DNA of 64,000 bases from UMGS1840 sp045661305 (GTDB taxonomy: Bacteria > Bacillota > Clostridia > UMGS1840), in NCBI GenBank assembly GCA_045661305.1, contig JAZRFJ010000009.1:36290-100289 (forward strand). The letters are read 5' to 3'. The notes under the pieces are model-generated. The model had not been told where the DNA came from, did not search any database, and saw only the letters and a list, made by a program, of their open reading frames with translations. Below, one piece after another: positions 32,555-42,151 of this stretch. Every line of letters starts with the position of its first letter. The stretch's first letter is position 1. Both the position numbers and the translations under genes were made by a program.

Positions 32555-34207
32555 ATGATAATTATAACAGGAAAAAGTGTCTACGGCGGTATTGCAATAG
32601 GTAAAATCAAATTCTTTAAAAAAGAAGAGGCAAGTATTAAAAAAAGGCATATCGACAATATTGAGCCGGAGTTAAGAAGATATTTTAATGCGAAAAAAAT
32701 TGCTAAAAAACAGCTCGAAGAACTGTACGATAAAGCAGTAGTTGAAGTAGGAGAAACAAATGCTGCAATTTTTGAAATTCACAGTATGATGCTTGAGGAT
32801 GAGGATTTTAATCATTCTATTATAAATATTATCAATTCTCAAAGGGTAAATTCTGAATTTGCAGTGGCACAGACTGCACAAAATTTTTCAGAAATGTTTT
32901 CAAATATGGACGACGAGTATATGAAAGCAAGAGCAGTAGATGTTAAAGATATTTCGGAAAGAATAATTGATGCTCTTTCAGATAAAAAAGATAATGACAA
33001 TAAAGAAGAAAATGATAATAAGAAAAGTAATGAAAAATTAATTATTTGTGCAAATGATTTAGCTCCAAGCGAAACTGTCCAGCTTGATAAAGAAAATGTG
33101 CTTGCATTTGTAACATTTCATGGCTCTGCAAACTCGCATACAGCTATTTTGGCAAGAACAATGAACATTCCTGCCATTGTTAATCTTACAAGCTCGTTCG
33201 GAGAGAATTTTGACGGTAAGCTTGCAATAGTTGACGGAAATGCAGGGAAGTTTTATATTGACCCTGATGAGAGTACTTTAAAGGAAATGGAAAAGAAACA
33301 AAAGAAGGATATTGAGGAAAAAGAACTATTACAGGAACTTAAAGGAAAAGAAAATATAACAATAGACGGAACAAAAATAAATGTATATGCAAATATAGGA
33401 AGTCCATCCGATATAGGAAATGTTATTTTTAACGATGCAGGCGGAATAGGCTTATTCAGAAGCGAATTTTTATATCTTGAAAGCAAAGATTTTCCAAGTG
33501 AAGAAAAACAGCTTCTTATATATAAAAACATACTTGAAAATATGGTTTCAAAAAAAGTTATAATAAGAACGATGGATATTGGTGCTGATAAGAAAATTGA
33601 CTATTTTAATTTAGAGCCTGAGGAAAATCCAGCTATGGGCTATCGTGCTATAAGAATTTGTCTTAGCCAAAAAAATATTTTCAAAACTCAGCTTAGGGCT
33701 TTATACCGTGCATCTGTTTACGGAAATCTTTCTATAATGTTTCCTATGATAACATCTGAATGGGAAGTTATTGAAATACTAAGCATTATTAAGGAAATAA
33801 AAAAGGAACTTGATGACGAAAATATAAAATATTCTGATGTAGAAACAGGGATAATGATAGAAACTCCTGCAGCAGTAGTTATCAGCGAAACACTTGCAAA
33901 ATATGTAGATTTTTTCAGTATAGGTACAAATGATTTAACGCAGTACACTCTTGCTGTTGACAGACAAAATCAGAAACTTGACGCGTTTTATAATCCACAT
34001 CATCCCGCTATAATGAAAATGATAGAATATACAGTTCATAATGCTCATAAAGAGGGAAAATGGGTAGGTATTTGCGGTGAATTAGCTGCTGATTTAACAC
34101 TTACAGAAGAATTTTTAAAAATGGGGATTGATGAGCTTTCTGTTTCTCCGTCTTATATCTTAGCACTAAGAGATAAAATAAGAAAAATAGACTTGAGAAA
34201 ATTATAA
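32555..34207 (+). CDS. ptsI: phosphoenolpyruvate-protein phosphotransferase (Enzyme I)
   Basis: Enzyme I autophosphorylates from PEP and phosphorylates HPr. The 550 residues contain the N-terminal EIN helical region, the phosphohistidine loop HGSANSHTAILARTMNIPA (His near residue 193; a variant of the usual G-G-x-x-S-H-T) and a PEP-binding barrel with GIGLFRSEFLY, ETPAAV and GTNDLTQYTLAVDR. A Lys/Asn/Asp-rich insertion lies near residues 146-160. A hairpin terminator ends the ptsHI unit. No sugar-specific EII genes are in the window. Confidence 0.93.
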   Translation: MIIITGKSVYGGIAIGKIKFFKKEEASIKKRHIDNIEPELRRYFNAKKIAKKQLEELYDKAVVEVGETNAAIFEIHSMMLEDEDFNHSIINIINSQRVNSEFAVAQTAQNFSEMFSNMDDEYMKARAVDVKDISERIIDALSDKKDNDNKEENDNKKSNEKLIICANDLAPSETVQLDKENVLAFVTFHGSANSHTAILARTMNIPAIVNLTSSFGENFDGKLAIVDGNAGKFYIDPDESTLKEMEKKQKKDIEEKELLQELKGKENITIDGTKINVYANIGSPSDIGNVIFNDAGGIGLFRSEFLYLESKDFPSEEKQLLIYKNILENMVSKKVIIRTMDIGADKKIDYFNLEPEENPAMGYRAIRICLSQKNIFKTQLRALYRASVYGNLSIMFPMITSEWEVIEILSIIKEIKKELDDENIKYSDVETGIMIETPAAVVISETLAKYVDFFSIGTNDLTQYTLAVDRQNQKLDAFYNPHHPAIMKMIEYTVHNAHKEGKWVGICGELAADLTLTEEFLKMGIDELSVSPSYILALRDKIRKIDLRKL

Positions 34208-34217
34208 ATTATGTTTA

Positions 34218-34256
34218 AAAACACTATAAAAAAATATTTTTTATAGTGTTTTTTTA
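34218..34256 (+). terminator. terminator after ptsI
   Basis: AACACTATAAAAAA pairs with TTTTTTATAGTGTT, followed by a T run. Confidence 0.9.
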
Positions 34257-34285
34257 TTGACTTAAAATCCATTTTTTGTTATAAT
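34257..34285 (+). promoter_or_regulatory. extended -10 promoter of the activase gene
   Basis: TTGACT (34257-34262), a 17-bp spacer and TGT-TATAAT (34280-34285), directly behind the ptsI terminator. Confidence 0.75.
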
Positions 34286-34327
34286 AATATATATTGTTTT
34301 TTATTACTTTATAAGGATTTGATATTT

Positions 34328-37276
34328 GTGTTTGATATAAAATTTAATAAAACTGATAAAACATTACTTGGAATTGATGTAGGTTCAACAACAGTTAAAG
34401 TTATCGTCGTTAAGGACGGGGAAATAGTTTTTTCTTGCTACGAAAGACATTTTTCTCAGGTTTATTTAAAGACACTTGAAATTTTAGGTAATATTTGTGA
34501 TATAATCGGTAAAGATGAAATTTGTATTGCTATTTCAGGTTCAGCGGGACTTGGTATGGCAAATGATGCAGGATTACCTTTTGTTCAGGAGGTTTTTGCA
34601 ACAAGTGAAACAATAAAAACCTTTGCACCTGATACAGATGTCGTTATAGAGCTTGGCGGAGAAGATGCCAAGGTAATATTTTTTAAAGGTGTAACAGATG
34701 AAAGAATGAACGGAAGCTGTGCCGGCGGAACAGGTGCTTTTATTGACCAGATGGCAACACTTCTCGACCTTGATGCAGATACACTTGATAAATTAAGCAT
34801 GAACTATGAAAAAATATATCCGATAGCATCAAGATGCGGTGTCTTTGCAAAGTCGGATATTCAGCCTCTTATAAATGACGGTGCAAAAAAGGAAGATATA
34901 GCAGCAAGTATCTATCAGGCTGTTGTAAACCAAACAATAACAGGTCTTGCACAAGGCTATGAAATATCAGGGAATGTTATGTTTTTAGGCGGACCTCTTT
35001 CTTTTTGTGAGGGCTTAAGACAGCGTTTTAAAGAAACTCTCAATCTTGATGACGAGCATGCAATATTCCCGTCTTATGCAAGATATTGCGTTGCGATAGG
35101 AACAGCACTTTACAGCTTAAAAACGAATAAAACTTTTTCTTATTCTGAGATTATTGAAAGTATAGAAAATGCCAGAAATACAAAAAAAGTAACAAAAACT
35201 GCTGAGCCTCTTTTTAAAACACAAAAAGAATATGATGAATTTTTAAAAAGGCATAACGGAAACAGTGTTGAAATATGTAATCCAGAAGATTATGAGGGGA
35301 AAGCATATATTGGTATTGATTGCGGAAGTACAACAACAAAGCTTGTGGCTATTACGGAAGATAATAGAATTTTATACAGTTTTTACAGTTCAAATAAAGG
35401 AAATCCACTTACTATTGTAAAAGAACAGCTTGAAATTCTTTATGATTTATTCAGAGATAGAATACAGATTGCTTCAACTGCTGTTACTGGATATGGTGAA
35501 AATTTAATAAAAAATGCTTTTCAGCTTGACTTTGGTTTAGTAGAAACTATGGCTCATTTCCGTGCCGCTAAATATTTCAATCCTGATGTTGATTTTATCA
35601 TTGATATCGGCGGTCAGGATATGAAGTGTTTTAAAATAAGAAATAATTCGATAGATTCGATTATGCTAAATGAAGCCTGTTCTTCAGGTTGTGGTTCTTT
35701 TATTGAAACCTTTGCTCGTTCAATGGGATATGAAACAGAAGAATTTTCAAAGCTTGGACTTTTTGCAAAAGCTCCTGTTGAACTTGGTTCAAGATGTACG
35801 GTTTTTATGAATTCTTCAGTAAAACAATCGCAAAAAGACGGTGCAGATGTTGCTGATATTTCTGCCGGACTTTCAATGAGTGTTGTTAAAAATGCAATAT
35901 ATAAGGTTATAAGGGCAAACAACCCTGATGAGTTAGGGAAAAACATTGTTGTTCAGGGGGGGACTTTTTTAAACGATGCAGTCTTAAGAAGCTTTGAAAT
36001 TGAAATCGGAAGAAATGTGACAAGACCAAAAATTGCAGGACTTATGGGAGCATTTGGTGCAGCACTATATTCTAAAAAATCAAAAAATGAAAAATCTTCA
36101 ATTATTACATATGAAATGCTTAGGGATTTTACACATGTCGCTAAAGCAATAAACTGTAACGGTTGTGCTAACCATTGCAATTTAACAGTTAATATTTTTA
36201 ACAATTCACATAAATATATTTCGGGAAACAAATGTGAAAGACCAGTAACAGATGTTGATAAAACTTCGTATGAATATGATTTGTACGAATATAAAAGACA
36301 AAAACTTTCTGGATTATCTGATACAGCGGGTAAAAAAATAATAGGTTTACCTCTTGCACTCGGAATGTATGAGCTTGTATATATGTGGAAGGAAATTTTT
36401 GAAAAATTAGGTTTTGGAGTTGTTGTAACCCCAATTTCCGACAGAGAAGTTTACTTAAAAGGTCAAAATACCATACCGTCTGATACAGTTTGCTATCCTG
36501 CAAAAATAATGCACGGTCAGATTAAAATACTTCTTGATAAAAATGTTGATGCCATTTTTTATCCAAGCCTTACATATAACATCGACGAAAAGCATGGAGA
36601 TAATCACTACAACTGTCCTGTTGTAGCTTATTATTCTGAACTTTTACAGGCAAATATTAAGGAGCTTTCAAAAACTAAATTTTTATATCCGTATCTTAAC
36701 ATTAATTCAAAGAAAGAACTTTCAAAAGAACTTTATAATATGCTTAAAGAAGAATTTCCTGAAATGAGTTTTTCAAAAAAAGAAGTTTTAAGTGCTGTTG
36801 AAGCTGGCATAGAAAAAAACATTGAATATATAAAGGATATAAGAAAAGAAGGTCAAAGAATAATTAATTATGCAAGAGAAAATGACAAAAAAATTCTTAT
36901 TCTTGCAGGAAGACCGTATCATGTTGACAGCGAAATCTGTCACAGTATAGATAAACTTGCCTGTTCGCTTGGTTTTGTTGTTATAACTGAAGACAGCGTG
37001 AGCGAAATTTCAACTGCTCCGCCACTTGAAGTATTAAATCAATGGACATATCATACAAGGTTATATAATGCAGCACAGTTTGCATGTGAAAATGATGATT
37101 GTCAGCTCGTTCAGCTCGTTTCATTCGGATGTGGCATTGACGCTATAACAACAGATGAAGTAAGAAGAATTTTAGAAAAGGGAAATAAGCTTTATACACA
37201 GCTTAAAATTGATGAAATAAATAATTTAGGTACAGTAAAAATTCGTTTAAGAAGCTTACTTGCAGCTTTAGCCTGA
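34328..37276 (+). CDS. acyl-CoA dehydratase activase (two BcrAD/BadFG domains plus DUF2229)
   Basis: The 982-residue protein begins with an ASKHA ATPase domain (LLGIDVGSTTVKVIVV, near residue 15) whose GSCAGGTGAF (near 135) holds the cluster cysteine. A second ATPase domain follows (GIDCGSTTTKLVAI, near 330; ACSSGCGSFIE), then a Cys-rich segment (NCNGCANHCNL) and a DUF2229/HgdC-linked region. Activases of this group inject electrons into 2-hydroxyacyl-CoA dehydratases at the expense of ATP. In many Clostridia this protein is fused to the dehydratase-like part, near 1400 residues in all; here the latter is the next gene. A TTG at 34319 lies too close to AAGGA, so the GTG at 34328 is used. Confidence 0.85.
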   Translation: MFDIKFNKTDKTLLGIDVGSTTVKVIVVKDGEIVFSCYERHFSQVYLKTLEILGNICDIIGKDEICIAISGSAGLGMANDAGLPFVQEVFATSETIKTFAPDTDVVIELGGEDAKVIFFKGVTDERMNGSCAGGTGAFIDQMATLLDLDADTLDKLSMNYEKIYPIASRCGVFAKSDIQPLINDGAKKEDIAASIYQAVVNQTITGLAQGYEISGNVMFLGGPLSFCEGLRQRFKETLNLDDEHAIFPSYARYCVAIGTALYSLKTNKTFSYSEIIESIENARNTKKVTKTAEPLFKTQKEYDEFLKRHNGNSVEICNPEDYEGKAYIGIDCGSTTTKLVAITEDNRILYSFYSSNKGNPLTIVKEQLEILYDLFRDRIQIASTAVTGYGENLIKNAFQLDFGLVETMAHFRAAKYFNPDVDFIIDIGGQDMKCFKIRNNSIDSIMLNEACSSGCGSFIETFARSMGYETEEFSKLGLFAKAPVELGSRCTVFMNSSVKQSQKDGADVADISAGLSMSVVKNAIYKVIRANNPDELGKNIVVQGGTFLNDAVLRSFEIEIGRNVTRPKIAGLMGAFGAALYSKKSKNEKSSIITYEMLRDFTHVAKAINCNGCANHCNLTVNIFNNSHKYISGNKCERPVTDVDKTSYEYDLYEYKRQKLSGLSDTAGKKIIGLPLALGMYELVYMWKEIFEKLGFGVVVTPISDREVYLKGQNTIPSDTVCYPAKIMHGQIKILLDKNVDAIFYPSLTYNIDEKHGDNHYNCPVVAYYSELLQANIKELSKTKFLYPYLNINSKKELSKELYNMLKEEFPEMSFSKKEVLSAVEAGIEKNIEYIKDIRKEGQRIINYARENDKKILILAGRPYHVDSEICHSIDKLACSLGFVVITEDSVSEISTAPPLEVLNQWTYHTRLYNAAQFACENDDCQLVQLVSFGCGIDAITTDEVRRILEKGNKLYTQLKIDEINNLGTVKIRLRSLLAALA

Positions 37277-37299
37277 TATGCTAAAAAAAGGAGAACTTT

Positions 37300-38574
37300 A
37301 TGAGTTATACTATATTCACAGAAGAAATGAAAAAAGAATATACTATTCTTGTTCCGACTATGTTACCTGTTCATTTTTCTTTAATTGTAAATGTAATGAA
37401 CTCTTATGGATATAACGCTGTTCTTTTAAAAAACAAAGGAAAGAATGTTATTGATAACGGTCTTAAATATGTTCATAACGATACATGCTATCCTGCACAG
37501 GTTGTAATCGGGCAGTTTATTGATGCTTTAGAAAGCGGAGAATACGATAAAAATAAAGTTGCACTTCTCATTACACAAACGGGGGGAGGGTGCCGTGCTT
37601 CAAATTATATCCACCTTCTCAGAAAAGCACTAAAAAAAGCAGGCTACGATTATATTCCTGTTATTTCACTTAATTTTTCAGGTCTTGAAAATGAACATAC
37701 AGGCTTTAAAGTAACACTTCCAATGCTCCTAAAAACTTTTTACAGCATTATTGTCGCAGATTTACTGATGTGTCTTAAAAATCAATGCTTACCTTATGTA
37801 GAAAGTAAGGAAATGTGTGATGATTTAGAAGAGAAATGGATAAAAATTGCTTCTGAAATTATTACAAAGAAAAAATGCAAATATAAAGATATAAAGAAAT
37901 TGTTTCCGCATATTATAAAAGACTTTTTTATGCTTCCAAGAACAAATGAAAAAAAAGTAAAGGTTGGAATTGTAGGAGAAATATTTGTTAAATTCTCACC
38001 GCTTGGCAATAACGACTTAGAGGAATTTTTATATGAGGAAGATGCGCAGGTAGTTATGGCAGGACTTCTTGATTTTTGCTTGTATTGCATTTATAATACT
38101 GTAATTGATTATAAACTGTACGGTATGTCACCGAAAAAAGCATTTGCTTTTAATATAGTTTATAAATATGTTTTGAAGCTGCAGAAAAATCTTATTGAGA
38201 TAATAGAAAATGAAAGTGATTTCACTCCGCCACCATATTTCAAAAACACAGTTAACCTTACAAAAGGTTATATAGGTCTTGGTGCAAAAATGGGAGAGGG
38301 GTGGTTACTTACTGCTGAAATGCTTGAACTTATTGAGGGCGGTGTTAATAATATAATTTGTGTTCAGCCGTTTGGTTGCTTACCTAATCATATTGTCGGA
38401 AAAGGTATGATGAAATTAATAAAAGAAAATAACATTAAGGCTAATATTGTTGCTGTCGATTATGATGCCAGTGCAACAAAGGTTAACCAGGAAAACCGTA
38501 TCAAGCTTATGCTTTCCACAGCAAAGCAGAGTATTGAAGAAAACGGAGATGAAAAGGTATGCTTGAGAGTTTAA
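37300..38574 (+). CDS. 2-hydroxyacyl-CoA dehydratase family subunit (COG3581 type)
   Basis: The 424-residue protein has VPTMLPVHFS near the start, HNDTCYPAQVVIGQF (conserved Cys near residue 65), TQTGGGCRASNYI (Cys near 100), CVQPFGCLPNHI (Cys near 353) and a helical middle. The cysteines suit an iron-sulfur cluster like that of the HgdAB dehydratases. It is 24 bp after the activase and clearly its partner. Whether the pair dehydrates a real 2-hydroxyacyl-CoA or performs another ATP-driven reduction is unknown; no CoA-transferase gene is nearby. Confidence 0.85.
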   Translation: MSYTIFTEEMKKEYTILVPTMLPVHFSLIVNVMNSYGYNAVLLKNKGKNVIDNGLKYVHNDTCYPAQVVIGQFIDALESGEYDKNKVALLITQTGGGCRASNYIHLLRKALKKAGYDYIPVISLNFSGLENEHTGFKVTLPMLLKTFYSIIVADLLMCLKNQCLPYVESKEMCDDLEEKWIKIASEIITKKKCKYKDIKKLFPHIIKDFFMLPRTNEKKVKVGIVGEIFVKFSPLGNNDLEEFLYEEDAQVVMAGLLDFCLYCIYNTVIDYKLYGMSPKKAFAFNIVYKYVLKLQKNLIEIIENESDFTPPPYFKNTVNLTKGYIGLGAKMGEGWLLTAEMLELIEGGVNNIICVQPFGCLPNHIVGKGMMKLIKENNIKANIVAVDYDASATKVNQENRIKLMLSTAKQSIEENGDEKVCLRV

Positions 38575-39137
38575 AAAGAATTATGAATATTTTAAAAGGT
38601 GCATATAAGCATTTTTGCACAATAACAAAACACAGGCATAAGGTTATTTATCATAGCTTTAAAGCTGGTATTTTCTTTCAAGGACTAAGACATGATTTGT
38701 CAAAATATATGATGTCTGAATTTGTTTTTGGTTCTAAATATTATCAGGGAAATAGAAGTCCGAATGAACAGGAGCGTTTTCTTTACGGATATTCAAAGGC
38801 ATGGCTTCACCACAAAGGAAGAAATAAGCATCATTTTGAATATTGGACTGATTATAATATAAAAACAAAAAAGATTACACCTGTAAAAATGCCCTGGAAA
38901 TATGTTGTTGAAATGTTTTGTGACAGAGTAGCTGCAAGTAAAATTTATCAGGCAGAAAATTATACCAACAGTCATCCGATCGAATATTTTTTAAAATCAA
39001 AAACAACAAGAATGATTCATCCCGAAACATCGGATGAAATTGAAGAGCTTCTTTTTATGTTAAAGGAAAAAGGCGAAGATGAAACTTTTAAATATATAAA
39101 ACAAAAAACAAAAAATTTGAAAAGAATAAAAAAATAA
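38559..39137 (+). CDS. DUF5662 family protein
   Basis: The 192-residue protein is rich in His and Asp: TKHRHKV, LRHDLSKYMMSEF (near residue 44), then LHHKGRNKHHFEYW (near residue 83). The RHDLSKY and HHKGRNKHHFEYW segments match the DUF5662 family as I remember it, and the HD-like array suggests a metal site such as in phosphohydrolases. The function is unknown. The ATG lies 16 bp inside the upstream dehydratase gene, so translation is coupled, although no functional link is obvious. A second in-frame ATG at 38583 is possible. Confidence 0.75.
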   Translation: MLESLKRIMNILKGAYKHFCTITKHRHKVIYHSFKAGIFFQGLRHDLSKYMMSEFVFGSKYYQGNRSPNEQERFLYGYSKAWLHHKGRNKHHFEYWTDYNIKTKKITPVKMPWKYVVEMFCDRVAASKIYQAENYTNSHPIEYFLKSKTTRMIHPETSDEIEELLFMLKEKGEDETFKYIKQKTKNLKRIKK

Positions 39138-39156
39138 AATTGGAAAATTTTTTGTA

Positions 39157-39185
39157 TTGATTTTATGAATAATTTATGATAAACT
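39157..39185 (+). promoter_or_regulatory. promoter of the SLH-protein leader
   Basis: TTGATT (39157-39162), a 17-bp spacer and TAAACT (39180-39185). It predicts a leader of about 170 nt. Confidence 0.6.
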
Positions 39186-39191
39186 TATTTA

Positions 39192-39364
39192 CGAGGTAAG
39201 GGGAAAATAAAGAAGAACCTACCGAAAATGGTTACATATTTTTAAAACTTTTCTCTGTTTTGGTTACATATTAATTTGCAAATTTCTTTTTTTAAAAGGA
39301 AAAAAATGCATTTTAATATGTAACCATTTTTATTAAAATTTTTTAAAACGGAGGAAAGAAAAGT
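39192..39364 (+). promoter_or_regulatory. leader with three related arms able to form alternative helices
   Basis: Two direct copies of TGGTTACATATT (39229-39240 and 39261-39272) and one inverted copy, AATATGTAACCA (39315-39326), occur before the ribosome binding site GGAGG (39350-39354). The second copy and the inverted copy form a 14-bp stem extended by a TGCA pairing. The first copy and the same inverted arm can form 16 bp (39225-39240 with 39315-39330). The two helices exclude each other. This could be an RNA switch, an mRNA-stabilising structure or a set of protein operators. It matches no riboswitch class I know. Confidence 0.6.
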
Positions 39365-41974
39365 ATGACAAAGAATTTTAAAAATTCTAAAAGCTTTCAG
39401 AAAATCTTAAGCATGATTTTAAGCTTTGCAATGATATTCTCATTTGCTTCCCAAGCTTTTGCTTTTGAAATTGATGAGGGCTTAAGAGGAACAAAATTCG
39501 AAGAAGCTGCAGAAGTTCTCGGCGCGCTTGGCATAATGGTCGGTGACCCTGACGGAAGCTTCAGAGTAGAAGACGGTCTTAAAAGATCTGAATTTGCAAA
39601 AATTGCTGTTCATATGCTCGGACTTCAGGATTCAGCAGAATCGGCAAAAAACAGTATTGTTTTTAAAGATTTGACAACAGATTACTGGGCAAATGGATAT
39701 ATTAATGTAGCGCATGACCAGGGCATAGTTGAGGGTGACCCTACAGGCGAATACAGACCTGAAGATTATATCACATATCAGGAGGCTGTAACAGTATTCG
39801 TTCGTCTTGCAGGTTACGAACCGGCAGCACAGTCAAAAGGCGGATATCCGCAAGGTTACCTTTCAGTTGCAAATCAGTATTCATTTACTAAAAATGCAAC
39901 AGGTACAGCTACAAGCACAATTTCCAGAGGTACAACTGCAATAATGGCAAACAATACACTTACAATCGGCATGATGGAGCAGACAGGCTTTGGAACATCA
40001 ACAAACTTTGAAATAACAGATAAAACAATCTTAGAGCAGTATCTTGATACTAAAAAGCTTACAGGACAGGTTACAGCTAACTACTTCACAGGTCTTTTAA
40101 GTTCAAGTGGTTTAGATAAAGATACAATCCAGATTGATAACAAAGTTTATAAAACAACTGATGATAACACACAGAATTTACTTGGTCACAATGTAAATTA
40201 TTACCTTCAGAACAATGACAAAAACGAAGACATTGTTATTCTCGCACAGGGTGTTTCAGGAAAAAATGAAACAATGGTAATTGAAGGTGAAAACATTGAG
40301 TCAGTTGCTGACGGTAAAATTAATTACTGGAAAAACAAAGAAACAGACACAACTACAAAATCAGAAAAATATTCTGATAAAGTAATTATGATTTACAACG
40401 GTGTAGCTAAAGATTTCGACCCTTCACTTATTAAAGGAAAAGGTCAGCTCCACGGTGAAATCGCACTCTTGGATAACGATTCAAACGGTGTGTATGATAT
40501 AATTTTTGTAAACGAGTATAAAAATCTCGTTGTAGAATCAACAAGTAAGCTTTCATTCACAATTTCAGATAAATACGGTAATAAATCATTACAGTTAGAT
40601 CCTGATAATGCAAGCCTCAAGTTTATATTACAGGACAAAAACGGAAACGAAGTTAAATTTGATGACCTTAAAGAATGGCAGGTTATCTCCTACCTCGGTT
40701 CAGTTGAAAGTGGTGTAGTAATCGCAACAGTTATTGAAAATGCAATTGAGGGTAAGGTTGAAGAAATTGAAAACGATGAATACAAAATCGGTGGCAAATT
40801 CTACAAAATTGCAGACAACTACAAAAATACCTTGAAGCTTGATGACCAGGGTGTGTTCTACCTTGATATTATGGGCAGAATTGCAGCAGTTGATGCAAAT
40901 ACAACATTATCTGAAAACTACGCATACCTTATAAATGCTTCAGAATCAACTGATATGAACAAAAATATCAAGATTAAAGTCTTTACTAAAGACGGAACTG
41001 TAAAAGTTCTTCAGACAACAGACAGAGTAAGATTTAACGGAACTGAAAAATTTGATGCGTCAGAAGTTTTAACAAAGCTTAAAGCAGACGGTGCTGTTAA
41101 AAAACAGATTATAACCTACGAATTGAATTCAGACGGCGAAATCACAAGAATTAATACAGCCCAAGACCTTTCAAAAGAAGGCAAGCTTACAGTTAACGAA
41201 GATAAATTCGTTAAAAACTACGAAAACAATAAAGCTGTATACAACAAAACATCAGGAAAACTCGGTCTTGTTAATATAACAGACTCAACAATAGTATTCG
41301 ATATTCCATCATCTGCAGAAGATGAAGACGATTACGCAATCAAAAACAAATCTATGTTTGAAAATGACGGGGAATACGATGTTGAAGTATTCGATGTAAC
41401 AGAAGACTTTAATGCAAAAGTTGTTCTTGTTAAAAATTCAACAGGTATCACAAATGTTGAATCACCGGTAGCAGTAATCAACAAAATCTCATCAACAATA
41501 AACTCAAAAGGTGAGAAAATTGATAAGGTTTATGTAGCATACAATGGTGAAATGGTATCATTCGAAACATCTGAAGCAGGTATCCTCGTGAACAAAGACG
41601 GTGCTGCTCTTTCAGCTGGTGATGTAATTCAGTTCAGAACAAATTCACAGGGTGCTATTGATAAAATAAATGTACTCTTTGAAGTTAAAAACAAAGACAC
41701 AGAGTTTACTAAAGAAGACGGAGATATGAAGCTTTACTACGGTAAGGTTGAGAAGAAATTCCCATCTTCAATCAATGTATCTGTAGATGGTGGTGCAGTT
41801 GAAAACTTCTCAATAGCAAACGCAAAAGTTGTTTCTGTTGATACAACAAAATCTTCAAACATTGTTTCTCTTGCATCAGCAGGCGATATTCAGAAATACG
41901 ACGAATTAAGCCCAAGAAAAGTATTTGTAAGAGTGTATGAAGATGTTGTACAGGAAGTAATTATCGTAAGATAA
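39365..41974 (+). CDS. S-layer homology (SLH) domain surface protein
   Basis: The 869-residue exported protein has a signal peptide ending near AFA (residue 33). Three SLH repeats cover about residues 45-90 (GDPDGSFRVEDGLKRSEFAKI), 98-155 (DYWANGYINVAHDQGIVEGD) and 158-200 (the weakest). SLH domains bind pyruvylated secondary cell-wall polymer. The remaining 650 residues are beta-rich, Lys/Asp/Thr-rich and without enzyme motifs, like an S-layer or surface-scaffold protein. Its codon use includes more C-ending codons (TAC, AAC, ATC) than its neighbours, consistent with high expression. It has a long structured leader and a strong terminator. Confidence 0.9.
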   Translation: MTKNFKNSKSFQKILSMILSFAMIFSFASQAFAFEIDEGLRGTKFEEAAEVLGALGIMVGDPDGSFRVEDGLKRSEFAKIAVHMLGLQDSAESAKNSIVFKDLTTDYWANGYINVAHDQGIVEGDPTGEYRPEDYITYQEAVTVFVRLAGYEPAAQSKGGYPQGYLSVANQYSFTKNATGTATSTISRGTTAIMANNTLTIGMMEQTGFGTSTNFEITDKTILEQYLDTKKLTGQVTANYFTGLLSSSGLDKDTIQIDNKVYKTTDDNTQNLLGHNVNYYLQNNDKNEDIVILAQGVSGKNETMVIEGENIESVADGKINYWKNKETDTTTKSEKYSDKVIMIYNGVAKDFDPSLIKGKGQLHGEIALLDNDSNGVYDIIFVNEYKNLVVESTSKLSFTISDKYGNKSLQLDPDNASLKFILQDKNGNEVKFDDLKEWQVISYLGSVESGVVIATVIENAIEGKVEEIENDEYKIGGKFYKIADNYKNTLKLDDQGVFYLDIMGRIAAVDANTTLSENYAYLINASESTDMNKNIKIKVFTKDGTVKVLQTTDRVRFNGTEKFDASEVLTKLKADGAVKKQIITYELNSDGEITRINTAQDLSKEGKLTVNEDKFVKNYENNKAVYNKTSGKLGLVNITDSTIVFDIPSSAEDEDDYAIKNKSMFENDGEYDVEVFDVTEDFNAKVVLVKNSTGITNVESPVAVINKISSTINSKGEKIDKVYVAYNGEMVSFETSEAGILVNKDGAALSAGDVIQFRTNSQGAIDKINVLFEVKNKDTEFTKEDGDMKLYYGKVEKKFPSSINVSVDGGAVENFSIANAKVVSVDTTKSSNIVSLASAGDIQKYDELSPRKVFVRVYEDVVQEVIIVR

Positions 41975-42031
41975 TAAAATCAGGCATAATTAAAATAAAA
42001 AAGTAAAAAAAATAAATTAAAATAAAATCCC

Positions 42032-42069
42032 GCAAAAAGAGCCGTTTATAACAACGGCTTCTTTTTGCA
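42032..42069 (+). terminator. terminator after the SLH gene
   Basis: GCAAAAAGAGCCGTT pairs with AACGGCTTCTTTTTGC (one G-T). Confidence 0.9.
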
Positions 42070-42075
42070 TATAGA

Positions 42076-42104
42076 TTGACATTAACTGGTAAAAATGTTA
42101 TAAT
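42076..42104 (+). promoter_or_regulatory. consensus extended -10 promoter of dinB
   Basis: TTGACA (42076-42081), a 17-bp spacer and TGT-TATAAT (42099-42104). No LexA-type operator is obvious. Confidence 0.85.
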
Positions 42105-42151
42105 ATCATTATACAGAGAATTTAATTTTCAATTTAAATAAGGTGATAAAA

